DNA of 64,000 nt from Talpa occidentalis (taxonomy: Eukaryota; Chordata; Mammalia; Eulipotyphla; Talpidae). Shown here one piece after another: positions 49,235-61,348 of the stretch. The notes under the pieces were generated by a model, which did no database searches, was not told the DNA's origin, and saw only the letters and a list, made by a program, of their open reading frames with translations. Location: the NCBI RefSeq assembly GCF_014898055.3, contig NW_023601212.1, forward strand, positions 33,902,329 through 33,966,328. The letters are read 5' to 3'. Both the position numbers and the translations under genes were made by a program. Position 1 is the stretch's first letter, and each line of letters opens with the position of its first letter.

Positions 49235-50263
49235 ATGGCTCCTGGAAGAGCCAGAGGGGAGCGGAGAAGTTCACCCAAGATGTCAGTCAGTCCGAGCAAC
49301 ACAGTGTCCCAACGCATACGACAAATTAGAAAACAGACAGTAGGGAGTAGAAGAACCACACGCAACCTAAAAACTCCTCAGGAAAGAAGCACACCACAAA
49401 AAGAAAACCACTCCCCAGATTGCAACGACAGCAACTTGGAAGAACTTCTGAGCCTTCCAGAAAGAGAATTTAAAATTGCCATGATTAAAAAAGTGATAGA
49501 TCAGAAGAAGGAAATTGAGTCCCTAAAGAGGGAAGTAAGAGAAATGCAGGAGATCGAAGAATTAATGGAGGAACTAAAGAACTCTGGGAAAAGCAATGAA
49601 AGCAGAATAGATGAAATGGAAGAACGAATAAGTAATCTTGAAGACACAGAAATAAAAAGAACCAAAACAGAAAAGGAAAGAGAAGTACGAAGGAAAAAGA
49701 ATGAAGAAAGACTTCGGGAACTATCTGACTCCATGAGGAAAGGAAATATAAGAGTTATAGGAATTCCAGAAGGAGAGGAGAGAGATGTAGGAACAGAGAA
49801 AATATTCATGGATATAATTGAAGAGAACTTCCCAAATGAGAAGAAGGAGCTGAAAATTGATATACAAGAAGCAAGAAGAACACCAAACTTCCACGACGAA
49901 AGGAAAAACACAGCAAGACACATAATAGTAAAGCTCCCAAGAATCCAGGACAAGGAAAAAATAATGAAGCTGACAAGAGGGAAGAAACAGATAACATTCA
50001 AAGGAAAACCAATCAGGCTGACATCAGACTTCTCTGAAGAAACACTACGGGCAAGGAGAGAGTGGAGGGACATAGTCAACAGACTCCAAGAAAACAGATG
50101 CCAACCAAGAATACTCTATCCCACAAAGCTCTCTTTCCTCCATGAAGAAAGAATATGGACCTTCCCAGACAAAGAGAAACTCCGGAATTTCATTGCGACT
50201 AAACCCCCACTCCAAAAAATACTACAAGGAATCCTAAAGCCAGAACCTCAGAGGGACGAATAA
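49235..50263 (+). CDS. L1 ORF1p, RNA-binding chaperone (intact, copy B)
   Basis: 342 codons, close to the human ORF1p length of 338. The ORF1 protein trimerises, coats L1 RNA in cis and acts as a nucleic-acid chaperone in the cytoplasmic L1 particle. In order there are a basic, Ser/Thr-rich N-terminus (1-75), a charged heptad-type coiled coil (about 80-166), an RNA-recognition domain starting NIRVIGIPEGEE (171-182) and including TARHIIVKLP (227-236), and the C-terminal domain with ITFKGKPIRLTSDFS (253-267), LRARREW (271-277) and QPRILYPTKLSF (290-301). The start ATG at 49235 has a favourable context (gagATGG). No frameshift or internal stop is present. The same protein end occurs in copy A at 2-421. 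Confidence 0.97.
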   Translation: MAPGRARGERRSSPKMSVSPSNTVSQRIRQIRKQTVGSRRTTRNLKTPQERSTPQKENHSPDCNDSNLEELLSLPEREFKIAMIKKVIDQKKEIESLKREVREMQEIEELMEELKNSGKSNESRIDEMEERISNLEDTEIKRTKTEKEREVRRKKNEERLRELSDSMRKGNIRVIGIPEGEERDVGTEKIFMDIIEENFPNEKKELKIDIQEARRTPNFHDERKNTARHIIVKLPRIQDKEKIMKLTRGKKQITFKGKPIRLTSDFSEETLRARREWRDIVNRLQENRCQPRILYPTKLSFLHEERIWTFPDKEKLRNFIATKPPLQKILQGILKPEPQRDE

Positions 50264-50336
50264 CAACGAAAGAAGACCAAAAAAAAAAAAGTTATTAAAA
50301 GAATAAATAAATAAAATCAAAGGAAAGACAAACATA

Positions 50337-53300
50337 ATGGCAAATACAGATGCTAACATATCAATATTAACTCTAAATGTAAATGGACTAAACTCTTCAA
50401 TAAAAAGACACAGAGTTGCAGCCTGGATTAAGAAACAAAACCCAACCTTATGCTGTCTCCAGGAAACACATTTAGCTACAAAAGATAAAAATAGGCTCAA
50501 AGTCAAAGGATGGAAAACAATCCTACAAGCAAATGGGCCAAAAAAGAAAGCAGGAACAGCTATACTTATATCAGATAAAACAGACTTCAAACTCAAAAAA
50601 ATAAAAAGAGACCCCAATGGTCACTACATTATGATTAAGGGGACAATACTTCAAGAAGAAATAACACTCATTAACATATACTCACCAAACGAAAGAGCAC
50701 CAAAATATATCAGACAACTGTTGTCCTCTCTGAAAACAGACATCAGAGAAAACACATATGTAGTGGGAGACTTCAACACACCACTATCAACAATGGATAG
50801 ATCAACAAGACAAAAAATAAGTAAAGAAACTAAAGCTCTAAATAAGGACCTAGAGCATTTGGGCTTAACAGACATCTATAGAACACTAAACCCAAAAAAA
50901 ACGGAGTACACATTTTTCTCAAGCGCACACGGATCATTCTCCAGGATCGATCACATACTGGGGCACAAGACAAACATCAACAGATACACCAAGATTGAAA
51001 TCATACCAACCATCTTTTCTGACCACGAAGGCATCAAACTAGAAATAAATCATAAAAAGAAGGCAAGGAACTATCCTACCTCATGGAGATTAAAAGCCAC
51101 ACTACTGGAAGACCACTGGACTAACGAGGAGATCAAAGAAGAAATTAAAAAATTCTTTGAATTGAATGACAAGGAGGACACCAATATCCTAAATGTATGG
51201 GATGCAGCAAAAGCAGTAATAAGAGGAAAATATATAGCAATAGAAGCTCACATCAAAAAACAAGAAAGAACTCAAAGAAACAACCTAATCTCGAAGCTCA
51301 AAGATCTAGAAAAAGAACAACAAAAAAAACCCAGAACCAGTAGAAGAAAAGAAATAATAAAAACCAAAGCAGAAATAAATGAAATTGAAACTAAAAAAAC
51401 AATCCAAAAGATCAATGAAACCAAGAGCTGGTTCTTTGAAAAAATAAATAAAATAGACAAACCCCTAGCCAGGCTCACAAAGGAAAAAAGGGAGAAAGCA
51501 CAAATACACAGAATCATAAATGAAAGAGGAGAAATCACAACGGACACAGCAGAAATCAAAAGAATAATCAGTAACTACTATGAACAGTTATATGGAAACA
51601 AGTTCAACAATCTAGAGGAGATGGACAAATTCCTACAACTCTACAATCACCCAAAGCTAGATAAAGAAGAAATAGAACACCTAAACAGACCAATTACAAG
51701 CAGCGAAATTGAAATGGTAATTAAAAACCTCCCCAAAAACAAAAGCCCAGGACCTGATGGATTTACAAATGAATTCTACCAAACATTCAGAGACGAATTA
51801 GTGCCTATCCTTCACAAACTCTTCCAAAAAATTGAGAAGGAAGGGACAATACCAAACACGTTCTATGAAGCCAATATTACACTAATACCAAAACCGAATA
51901 AGGACAACACAAAAAAGGAAAACTATAGGCCAATCTCCCTAATGAACACTGATGCAAAAATCCTCAATAAAATTTTAGCTATCAGAATCCAACAATGTAT
52001 CCATAAGATAATTCACCACGACCAAGTTGGATTCATTCCAGGGGCACAAGGATGGTTTAACATCCGAAAATCAATCAACGTTATCCAACACATCAACAAA
52101 AAGAAATATAAAAACCATATGATAATATCAATAGATGCTGAGAAAGCTTTCGACAAAGTGCAACACCCATTCATGATAAAAGCCCTTGAAATTCTTGGGA
52201 TACAAGGAACATACCTCAACATCATAAAGGCCATCTATGACAAGCCAACAGCCAGTATCATTCTCAATGGTGAAAAGCTGAAAGCAATTCCATTAAGATC
52301 TGGAACAAGACAAGGATGTCCACTCTCACCACTGCTTTTCAATATAATACTGGAAGTCCTAGCCAGAGCAATAAGACAAGAGAAAGACATCCAAGGAATC
52401 CAAATAGGAAAAGAAGAAGTCAAACTATCACTATTTGCAGATGATATGATAATATACATAGAGAACCCCAAAATCTCCACAGAAAAACTAATTCAACTCA
52501 TCAATCAATTCAGTAAAGTGGCAGGATACAAAATCAACACGCAAAAGTCAGTAGCCTTCCTATACACAAACAATAAATCTGAAGAAGAAGAAATCAAAAA
52601 AACCACCCCTTTTATTATCGAAACAAAAAAAATCAAATATTTGGGAATAAATCTAACAAAAGAGGTAAAGGACCTATACAAAGAAAACTATAAAACACTG
52701 TTAAAAGAAATAGAAGAAGACACAAAGAAATGGAAAGACATCCCCTGCTCATGGATTGGAAGAATAAACATTATTAAAATGGCCATCCTACCAAAAGCAA
52801 TATACAGATTCAATGCTATTCCAATCAAAATCTCAATGGCATTCTTCAAAGAAATAGAACAATTATTGATGAAATTCATATGGAATCACCAAAAACCCCG
52901 AATAGCCAAAGCTCTACTGAAAAAAAAAGAAGGAAATGGAGGCATCACACTCCCAGACTTCAAACTATACTACAAAGCCATAATCATCAAAACTGCATGG
53001 TATTGGAACAAGAACAGACATACAGACCAATGGAATCGAATAGAAAATCCAGAAATAAACCCACAGATTTATGGTCAACTAATCTTTGACAAAGGAGCAA
53101 AGACTATGCATTGGAGCAAAGAAAGTTTGTTCAATAAATGGTGCTGGGAAAACTGGGTCGCTACATGCAAAAGAATGAAGCTTGACCACTACCTCACACC
53201 ATACACAAAAATCAACTCAAAATGGATTAAAGAACTAGACATAAGACCTGAAACCATAAAATACATAGAAGGAAATATAGGCGAAACACTACGGGATTTG

Positions 53301-54164
53301 CACATCAAAGACATCTTTACAGACACATCACCCAAAGCAGTGATAGTGAAGAGAAAGATAAACAGCTGGGACTACATCAAATTAAAGAGCTTCTGCACAG
53401 CAAAAGAGACAATAACAAAAACAAAGAGAAACCCCACCAACTGGGAGAACATTTTTGCACCCAACACTAATGATAAAGGACTGATCACAAAAATCTGCAA
53501 AGAGCTGATGAGACTCAGCAACAACAAAGAAAATAATCCAGTCAAAAAATGGGCAGAAGAGCTAAAAAGAAACTTCTCTGAAGAGGAAATGCAAATGGCC
53601 AACAGACATATGAAAAAATGTTCAACATCACTTGTAATCAGGGAAATGCAAATCAAAACTACCATGAGATACCATCTCACACCAGTGAGAATGGCACATA
53701 TTAAAAAAACTAGCAACAACAAATGTTGGCGAGGATGTGGAGAAAAAGGAACTCTTGTGCACTGTTGGTGGGAGTGCAAACTGGTCCAACCACTATGGAG
53801 AGCTGTGTGGAGATTTCTGGACCTACTAAACATAGAGCTTCCATATGATCCAGCAATTCCACTCCTAGGTATTTACCCAAAGGACACAGAAACATCAATT
53901 CCAAAGAGCACCTGCACTCCTATGTTTATAGCAGCACTGTTTACAATAGCTAAGCTTTGGAAACAACCCAAATGCCCAAAAATAGATGACTGGATCAAGA
54001 AGATGTGGTACATATATACCATGGAATATTACTCAGCATTCAAAAAAGATAAACACATGCAATTTGCAGCAACATGGATGGCACTGGAAGGGATCATGCT
54101 CAGCGAAATAAGCCAAAAAGAAAAAGAAAAATACCGGATGGTCTCACTCATAGCAGGAATCTAG
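50337..54164 (+). CDS. L1 ORF2p, endonuclease-reverse transcriptase (intact, copy B)
   Basis: 1275 codons, the same length as human ORF2p. It nicks genomic DNA and copies L1 (and SINE) RNA at the nick. The endonuclease domain keeps N14 (TLNVNG), E43 (QETH), D145 and N147 (GDFN), D205 (RIDH), D229 and H230 (SDHEG). The Z-like region and the reverse-transcriptase domain follow, with [38 protein letters not shown] and the catalytic FADD at 700-703. The C-terminal Cys-rich motif has C1130, C1134, H1142 and C1147. All catalytic residues visible by eye are present and no stop or frameshift interrupts the frame. The start follows ORF1 by 73 bp of A-rich spacer, consistent with unconventional translation of ORF2 from the bicistronic RNA. 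It is the likely driver for the SINEs of this genome, whose tails are A-rich like its own. Confidence 0.97.
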   Translation: MANTDANISILTLNVNGLNSSIKRHRVAAWIKKQNPTLCCLQETHLATKDKNRLKVKGWKTILQANGPKKKAGTAILISDKTDFKLKKIKRDPNGHYIMIKGTILQEEITLINIYSPNERAPKYIRQLLSSLKTDIRENTYVVGDFNTPLSTMDRSTRQKISKETKALNKDLEHLGLTDIYRTLNPKKTEYTFFSSAHGSFSRIDHILGHKTNINRYTKIEIIPTIFSDHEGIKLEINHKKKARNYPTSWRLKATLLEDHWTNEEIKEEIKKFFELNDKEDTNILNVWDAAKAVIRGKYIAIEAHIKKQERTQRNNLISKLKDLEKEQQKKPRTSRRKEIIKTKAEINEIETKKTIQKINETKSWFFEKINKIDKPLARLTKEKREKAQIHRIINERGEITTDTAEIKRIISNYYEQLYGNKFNNLEEMDKFLQLYNHPKLDKEEIEHLNRPITSSEIEMVIKNLPKNKSPGPDGFTNEFYQTFRDELVPILHKLFQKIEKEGTIPNTFYEANITLIPKPNKDNTKKENYRPISLMNTDAKILNKILAIRIQQCIHKIIHHDQVGFIPGAQGWFNIRKSINVIQHINKKKYKNHMIISIDAEKAFDKVQHPFMIKALEILGIQGTYLNIIKAIYDKPTASIILNGEKLKAIPLRSGTRQGCPLSPLLFNIILEVLARAIRQEKDIQGIQIGKEEVKLSLFADDMIIYIENPKISTEKLIQLINQFSKVAGYKINTQKSVAFLYTNNKSEEEEIKKTTPFIIETKKIKYLGINLTKEVKDLYKENYKTLLKEIEEDTKKWKDIPCSWIGRINIIKMAILPKAIYRFNAIPIKISMAFFKEIEQLLMKFIWNHQKPRIAKALLKKKEGNGGITLPDFKLYYKAIIIKTAWYWNKNRHTDQWNRIENPEINPQIYGQLIFDKGAKTMHWSKESLFNKWCWENWVATCKRMKLDHYLTPYTKINSKWIKELDIRPETIKYIEGNIGETLRDLHIKDIFTDTSPKAVIVKRKINSWDYIKLKSFCTAKETITKTKRNPTNWENIFAPNTNDKGLITKICKELMRLSNNKENNPVKKWAEELKRNFSEEEMQMANRHMKKCSTSLVIREMQIKTTMRYHLTPVRMAHIKKTSNNKCWRGCGEKGTLVHCWWECKLVQPLWRAVWRFLDLLNIELPYDPAIPLLGIYPKDTETSIPKSTCTPMFIAALFTIAKLWKQPKCPKIDDWIKKMWYIYTMEYYSAFKKDKHMQFAATWMALEGIMLSEISQKEKEKYRMVSLIAGI

Positions 54165-54249
54165 AAAACTTAAATAAGGGACCAGGAAAATGAATATAAG
54201 AAAGTGAAAATCAAAATCAAGAAAAAACTATGAACCAGAGACACTTTTT

Positions 54250-54271
54250 GGGGGGTGGGGGGCGGGAGGGG
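54250..54271 (+). other. G-quadruplex-like tract in L1 3' UTR (copy B)
   Basis: G6-T-G6-C-G3-A-G4, the same as in copy A. Confidence 0.7.
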
Positions 54272-54321
54272 AAAGATTGGGGTCAGAATGGGGCGTTTGC
54301 AATTGTATGGGGGAATATAAA

Positions 54322-54327
54322 AATAAA
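54322..54327 (+). terminator. L1 polyadenylation signal AATAAA
   Basis: It lies about 12 bp before the A tail of copy B. The same signal is at 4474-4479 in copy A. Confidence 0.8.
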
Positions 54328-56497
54328 ATTTAATATTTAAAAAAAAAAAAAAAAAAGAATCTGAGCTCATCTCCTCCACATATTTATCACATTATAAGTA
54401 AATAAAGACAATGGTCTCTGGATGAACAGCTGACTATCATATGCATTAAGAGCAACACGTGGCAGATGGAGTAGGAAAAAATGGCAATTGCATTGGGTTG
54501 GGAGCATCATAGGGGCAGAGAAAAGCAAGAGTTGGTGAAGTAACTGCTAGAGATCAAACAGTTCAACAGGTTTCGATTATAGGCAATCACATACAAACCT
54601 CAGCATAACCTTCAAACAAAAATTGATAGAAATAACGCATAAGACAATGGAAAAGAAAGCTCAAAAAAAAACATAAAAGGAAGGTTTCAAAACATAGACA
54701 AACTATAAAAAAACAACAACAAAGCCCCATAACAAATAGAGGGAGGCAGATAGGGTATGGACACAAGTGATTTGATGGAGGGTGAATGGAACATGTGCAC
54801 ATAGGGAGAAAAAAGAAAGATAGTAGTATTACTCTACTACTAGTATGATATTCTTATATACTAATAATATTCTAACATGTATATTAGAATAGCCAAAACC
54901 TCCCCCCATAAAACCCCAAATAACAAAAATGGCATTAAATAAATACATGTTTCAAAAATCACCCTTAATTGTTACATGGCTTGAGTGGGTTTCAAAACAA
55001 AGCCCAGCCTTTTAGTTTCTAGAAAACCTGCCATATATCACAAACCCACAGCTAGCAGTATACTTAACAGAGAAAAACTGAAAGATTTTCTTTTAAGATC
55101 AGGAACAAGACAAAGCAATCCACTGTCACCACTCATGTTTGATATTAGAGATTTCAGCTAGAACAATCAAGACACAAAAGGAATCCTGATTGAGAAAGTG
55201 AAATTACCACTATATGCAGAAGATATGATACCTGATATAGAAATACCCTGAAGATGCCACCAAAAAGCTATTAGAAACAATAAATGAATAAACCAAAGTG
55301 ACAGGTTAAAAGCTCAACATGCAAAATCTGTTGCAGTTATAGATATAATAAGCAAGAAGAGATGTAATGAGCAAAAAGAAATTAAGAAAATAATTCCATT
55401 CACAATCATATTTAAAATAATCAAATACCCAGGAATTAACCTAACCAATGATGTAAAGGACTTACAGAATGGAAACTATAAAACTATAGTAAAGGATACC
55501 AAATACGATATAAAGGGATGGAGATGCATTCCATGTTCATGGATATGGAGAACTGAAACAGTCACAATGACTATTCTACCAAAAGCAATATGTAAATTTC
55601 AAGAAGCAATATGTCATACCATTAAAATCCCACTGATATTATTTGAGAAATAGAACAAAAATGTAAAATTTATATACCATAAAAGACCTCAAATAGCTAA
55701 AGCAATCCTGAGGAAAAAAAAAAAGGAAAATTCAGGCATTCATGTTACCTGACTTTATACTACAAAACAGCAGTAATTAAAACAATGTGGTAATAAATAA
55801 AGCCACATGAATCAACAGACCATCACTGAAAGCCCAGAAATAAGCCCACATATATATCAACACTTAATTCATGATAAAGGAGTGTCTTTAACAAGTGAGA
55901 GAATTATGGGGACTACACCTAAAAGGATAAACCAATTACTGTGCAAAAATAAACAATGTAAGAAAATAAAATGAAAAGCAAATGGTGCTGGGAAACTATT
56001 ATCACATGTAGAGGAATGAAGTTGGTTCATTCCCTAACTCCATATACAAAATCAAATTCAAAATGGACTTAGATGTAGAACTGCAACAATAAAATATATT
56101 GAAGAAAACGTTTGGAATATATTTCATTACATCAGTTACAAAGATGTTTTTTGGAGACTTGACTCCTACAGTAAAGGAAATAAAAACAAAAATAAACTAC
56201 TAGGATTACTTCAAATTAAAAAGCTTTTACACAGTGAGAGGAAATATAACTAGATTAAAGAGACATCCTACTGAATGAGAGAAGATATATATTTATACAT
56301 TCTATGCCAAGGGGATAATATCCAAGATATACAAATACACTAGATAAACAATTTAACAGTAAATGTAATATAAATTTTATTTTTCACAAAAATAAAAAAA
56401 AAATCAATAAATGGGCAGCAGATATAAGTAGACAATTTGCCAAAGAACCTATCCAGATATCTAACAGTTATATGGAAAAATGTTCTCCTTTGCTTTT

Positions 56498-56766
56498 TTT
56501 TTTAAGATTTATTCATTTATTTATTTATACAAGCACTGAGTACAGCCAGAAGTGCAGGAGGGTGAGAGAGCTCACCAGAGCCAGAGCGGGGAACAGAACA
56601 GGCAGATTAACCAAAACACACTGCTGAGGGGAGCAGCGGGCGCTGGCAGGAGAGGTCTGTGCGCCATGTGGGACCCCCACCGGAGGCCGGGGATTGAACC
56701 AGTGCTGCAGAGGCTGCGGGCAGCCCCGCAGCCCAGCGCTCAACTGCTGCGCCACCAGGGGAGGCC
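56498..56766 (-). mobile_element. tRNA-derived SINE
   Basis: Flanked by a perfect repeat, ctcctttgctttt (56485-56497 and 56767-56779). Inserted in the old L1. Confidence 0.95.
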
Positions 56767-56856
56767 CTCCTTTGCTTTTAATAAAGAAGATGCAGGTCAA
56801 AACTACAAAGAGGTATCTCACACCCATAAAAATGACATATTAAAAAGAGAACCCAC

Positions 56857-57155
56857 GGGCCTCCCTGGTGGCGCAGCAGTTGAGCGCTGGGTTGCGAAGC
56901 TGCCCGCAGCCTCTGCAACACCGGTTCGATCCCAGGCTGCTCCCCGGCCACCAGAGAGGGTCCCACATGGCGCACAGACCTCTCCTGCCGTGCTCACTGC
57001 TCCCCTCAGCAGTGTACTTCGGTCCTTCTGCCTGCTCTGCTCCCGGCTCTGGCTCTGGTGAATTCTCTCACCCTCCTGCACTTCTGATGGTACCCAGTGC
57101 TTGTATAAATAAATAAATAAATAAATAAAATCTTTAAAATAAATAAATAAAAATA
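56857..57155 (+). mobile_element. tRNA-derived SINE, best-preserved copy
   Basis: Head gggcctccctggtggcgcag, A box tggcgcagcag, B box ggttcgatccc, a unique body (cagacctctcctgccg, gtgaattctctcaccctcc) and a long taaa-unit tail. Flanking repeats are aaaaagagaaccca and aaaaagagtaccca. It stands head to head with the SINE at 56498-56766. Confidence 0.96.
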
Positions 57156-57574
57156 AAAAGAGTACCCAACAGGTACTGGAAAGTATGCAGAGAAAGGGCA
57201 ATCCTATCACACTGTTGATGGAAATCTAAATTGGTGTAGTCATTTTGGAAAACAACCTGGATTCACCTTTAATAGCTAAAAATAGAAACGCCAGGTGAAC
57301 CAGCAATCCATTTAAGCATCTATTCAAAGAATATGAATCATCTAAAAAAAATCTTCCACAAAATACAGAAGTTATATAGAAGCAATTCACCAAATTTTTA
57401 TCTAAATGTGTCCATTTTTTTCCATGGCACTTAACATCTTCTAATATGCTATGTAATTTACTTCATTATGTTTATTTTTCATTATTATCTGCTTCTCCCT
57501 GTTAGAATACGAGCCTTACAGTGGAAACAAATTTTGTCTGATTTCCAATGACATTTTTATTCTTACTGTTGATA

Positions 57575-57770
57575 ATTAATAACCACTCACACATTCTGAG
57601 GAAGTATTACATGTCAGGGATTATGCTAAACTCCCCTTTTTCATTAACTTACCTAATACTCATGTGGCATTATTCATATTTTACAGATGAAATAAATTTT
57701 AAGACAGTTCAATAACTCACCACAGCTGGCACAACTATTAGGTGGCCACATAGACTTCAAAGCTTTTCTC
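57575..57770 (+). mobile_element. MIR remnant
   Basis: The order gggattatgctaaactcc, tcatattttacagatgaaa, aataactcaccacagctgg is the MIR body in sense. Confidence 0.6.
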
Positions 57771-60700
57771 TCTGGGCATATGAGCCTATACTTCTCTGCC
57801 TGGCAGTAGACCTGTCAGCAGGATTGACCCACTACTTTCACTGTTTATAGTTTCCAGCTGAGATGTATGTCTAAGGTGTATATCATGTGTGTCTAGATGT
57901 TCTCCATCCTAGGCAACCCTGCAATATCCAGTTCTTGAGTATTTCGAACTCTGCCTGGACCTTCATTTTTCATTCTTAGCCACTTCAAAGTCAAGTTGGA
58001 AAATTTTTGATTCCCTTCATCCATTTCACCCACTTTCCCTACTATATAGGCACAAATTTATGCCTTTTAGTTGAAGGTTACGATTACAGAAATATGTGTG
58101 CAAAGAAGCAAGTACGGTTGTTACTGGTTAAGTATATGGTAATTGAAGTTATATAGACTTGGGATCAATCCCAGCTATGTGATTTACATTTAAGTAACTG
58201 AAAGAAAATACTTCTATCCCATCTGACCGATGAGCTTCTGTCAGTGCAGATTTCCAGTGGAGGAAAACTACCATCACTCTTGCTAAACTTCAACATAAGG
58301 AGATGAACTTGGGTCTCTCTTTAAAACAAGATGAAACTCTTTTAGAAGTTATTAATTTCTTTATTTTATCATGGAATTGATATGATGTTCTCTCTTCAAA
58401 GCAGGTCATGGCTTATATTTTCAAACATTCTCTGATGGTGGATCTGAGACCAGTAAGATCGCCTCTCAATGCTGAGTGCTTGAAGGGTCAATTGAAAATC
58501 ACACATGAAAAGAAGGGAGTTTTTAAATCATAAGCGAATGGGAAGAAGTCTGTTGATTTTAAGTGAATTCTGTACAAACCCCAACATTAATATTTCAGAT
58601 GTCCTCAGTCTCAGTCTCCTCATTAAATTGTTGTTACAAAGAGCTAACAGTGCAAGCAAGACTAGGCCAATTATATCTCCTTCTGAAGGTGCAGTTTACA
58701 ACATTGACTGTCTTTAGTGATCATCTCCAAGATTTATTTATGTGGTTCCCTTTATTAACATAAGTTTTGGTCAGTAGAATTAACTGGGAGTGCATGCATC
58801 AGAATACTGCTGCATCTTACTGCTTCATTCTGCTCTATCTTACAAGCATCTGGCTCCCTCTCTAAATCAAAATGAGAATATATTAATCTACACACCATCT
58901 CACTGTGTTGTGGGCTCTAATATATGATATTCAATACCTTCTATTGGAGATATGCAAAATAGCTAATTTCTTGATTACATTAAGTGGGCCACAGAGTATC
59001 CCAGCTTAGCAAGCAGAAACTGGGTAAATCAACCTGGCTGTTTATTTTATTCTTCTGATAAAGAAAAGGAAATAGATGTAGGTGGGTGCTAAGAGGCAAG
59101 AGTGATAAAAATTGGAAAATGAGAAAACAATAGGCTATCTGCTCCCTAGCCTGTCCCAAGGGAATGCATATAAGTTCTTAGAGGAAGAACTCCAAGATGT
59201 CTAAGCTGAAGGAGGAGTTCTGCTCACAACCCATTTTCCTGTACCACCAAGGGTGCTGCTTGACAATCCAGATGATGAATTTGACACAAACTTGTGGGAA
59301 GGGATGCCCTCATCATTTTACTCACAAAGACCTGTTCAAATTTTTGAGGAAAGGATTGAATTCAAAATGTCACTGAGTTTAAAGAGATAAAGTTCCATGA
59401 GATAAATCAGTGGTATCATTCACTGGTATTTTCTATCACCAAATCTTGAAGTATCTGCCTCAGATCATTCTCCAGTTTTGCCAAAAGATCTCTGTTTTTG
59501 CCTTATAGCTACTGCAGATGTCACCGGCTCTTATCCAGACAATAACTGATCCAGGATCAGCACATGTCTGTAAAAAGATTTCTCTGTACAAGAATATTTA
59601 AAAAGTTTTCATAAAGCTAAATAAATTCTATTTGAAAACTTTTTAAATATATACATTAACTAGTAGGAACTAATTTAACTATATTGTGGGATATTGTTGA
59701 CAATAGGCTTTTTTTCCTTTTAAAAGATTTTACTTTTGAAGAATACTTGCTTCTTGTTCTGACCTACTCAGAGAATGTTTCTTCATTCTTTACAGTGACC
59801 CCTTATCTCTTTCTTTATGGAATCTCCCTATCTTCTTCCCAATATCTTTTGTTGCCACTCTGGGGTCTTATTTAATAAGGTTACTCCAGCCTTACTAATC
59901 TAAAACAGAGCCATTATTCACTAATAAGCAATACTTGAAAAGCAAGTTCTGTGTTTTAAAATTGGTTTCATGGCAACTAATAGGAAACCCAAACTCAAGC
60001 AACATTTTTCAAGGTAAAGAAACAGGCTCAGGAAACCTAGAATTCAGGCTTCAGGTGTGGTAAACACAGACTCTATCTGTCATTCCACCCTCTGTGCATT
60101 AGCTTGGTTCTCAGAGTACCTGCCCTCAGGGAAACAAATTAGCTTTGGCCATACTTTTGTTTAGGAAGTTCCATTTGTCAAAGGAAGAACTGATCCTCAC
60201 TCCTCCTCTAGATGATGTTGTGCGTGGACATAAAGCCTGAAACAAATCTGAAGTCATTGCTTGGACTGAGGAATACTGTGCCCTACTGTGCTTTTAACCC
60301 ACCAGGGTTTAAAGAGGCAGTTAATCATACTGTTTACTGATAGCAAGAAGGAGCACCAAGCACCAGCTTCTCAAGGGATGTTCTCCAGGGTGGGAGGGTG
60401 GAGTGATCCAGGTTGGTAGCCCTAGAAAAACATCTCATCTCACTATGGGCCACTTTGAATGTGAAACCTATTCTACACACATCTACCATGGTACAGGCAA
60501 TTCAATGTGTTAGAAATATATGTATCTGCATTTTCAAAGTAGAAACCAATTTCTATCCAGTGAAATGCCAGGTAGAAAATAAGGTCTCAGGATGAAGGTT
60601 GGCTCCTGGTGTCCTGTAAGTCACATCTTTCAGGTAGCCTTTTGCTCTCTGTGTGCACAAAACCACTCTGTGAACAGACAAAATGGGATACGAAATTTCC

Positions 60701-61059
60701 CATATTATCCCTCTGTTAAATTGACCATGTTGAGGGTATTTGAGCCATGGGAAAAGGTAATAACATCTTAAGCAGATTTTTCAAAATGCCCTATTTCTTC
60801 CTTCTGTTCTTCATCTTTCACCTGTGTGCTTGCTGTCTGGAGGGAAGTTCACGTTCATTGTAAATACTGACTTTGTGGGAACTCTGTCCCCATACAGAGG
60901 CTGAATTTTTCCCCTCAGAATCACAACTGAATCACCTTGCTATCAAGATGCTTCATTACGAGAACTGAGTGCTAATGTGAGAGAGTGAGAAGTGATTTAA
61001 ACACCAGATACTGACGGAGAAATGCTTTTAAATATAGAACAAGCTTTCCAGCAAGTTTA
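57771..61059. other. intergenic sequence, no gene recognised
   Basis: AT-rich, with no exon or recent repeat visible. It contains a perfect hairpin at 59594-59650. Short ORFs here have no coding signature. Confidence 0.5.
59594..59650. repeat. perfect 18-bp inverted repeat with 21-nt loop
   Basis: Arms 59594-59611 (atatttaaaaagttttca) and 59633-59650 (tgaaaactttttaaatat) are exact reverse complements separated by 59612-59632. It is possibly the remnant of a palindromic MITE; I do not recognise the family. Confidence 0.85.
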
Positions 61060-61348
61060 TTTTTTTAATTAAAAAAATATTTATTTATGCATACAAGAGC
61101 TGGGTTGCAGGCCAGAGGTGTGGGGTGGGGGAGCGGGGGCGCGTGTGAGGATTCACCAGAGACAGAGTGGGAAGCAGAACAAGTAGGTCTACTGAAATAC
61201 ACTGCTGATGGTAGCAGCAGGCAAGATAGGAGAGGTCAGCTGAACCATGTGGGTTAGCTTCCTGGCCAGATCGAACTTGTGCTGTGGTAGCTGCAGATAG
61301 CTTCATAGTGCTGAGACTTAACCACCCACCCACCACCAGTGAGGCACC
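61060..61348 (-). mobile_element. tRNA-derived SINE, diverged
   Basis: Flanked by tccagcaagttta (61047-61059 and 61349-61361). The body has the usual accatgtgggtta motif and ends accagtgaggcacc. Confidence 0.92.

Larger units (their letters stand above)
48007..54353 (+). mobile_element. full-length young L1 LINE, copy B
   Basis: The element is about 6.35 kb and carries a GC-rich 5' UTR of about 1.23 kb, intact ORF1, a 73-bp spacer, intact ORF2, a 3' UTR with a G-quadruplex-like tract, AATAAA at 54322-54327 and a poly(A) tail. It is flanked by a perfect 16-bp target-site duplication, aaagaatctgagctca (47991-48006 and 54354-54369). All structural hallmarks of a potentially mobile L1 are present. 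Near-identity with copy A indicates recent activity of this subfamily. It lies about 2.4 kb beyond the presumed 3' end of GUCY1A2, in the same orientation. Confidence 0.97.
54370..57400 (+). mobile_element. old L1, main part, sense, interrupted by two SINEs
   Basis: It continues the 5' end broken by copy B (tctcctccacatatttatc) and from about 55030 shows diverged ORF2: aggaacaagacaaagcaatcc (the TRQGCPLSP region), then atatgcagaagatatgat (the FADD region). The ORF2 end continues beyond the SINEs to about 57360. Many stops and indels are present. The jump from 5' UTR to late ORF2 within about 700 bp implies an internal deletion. Confidence 0.75.
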
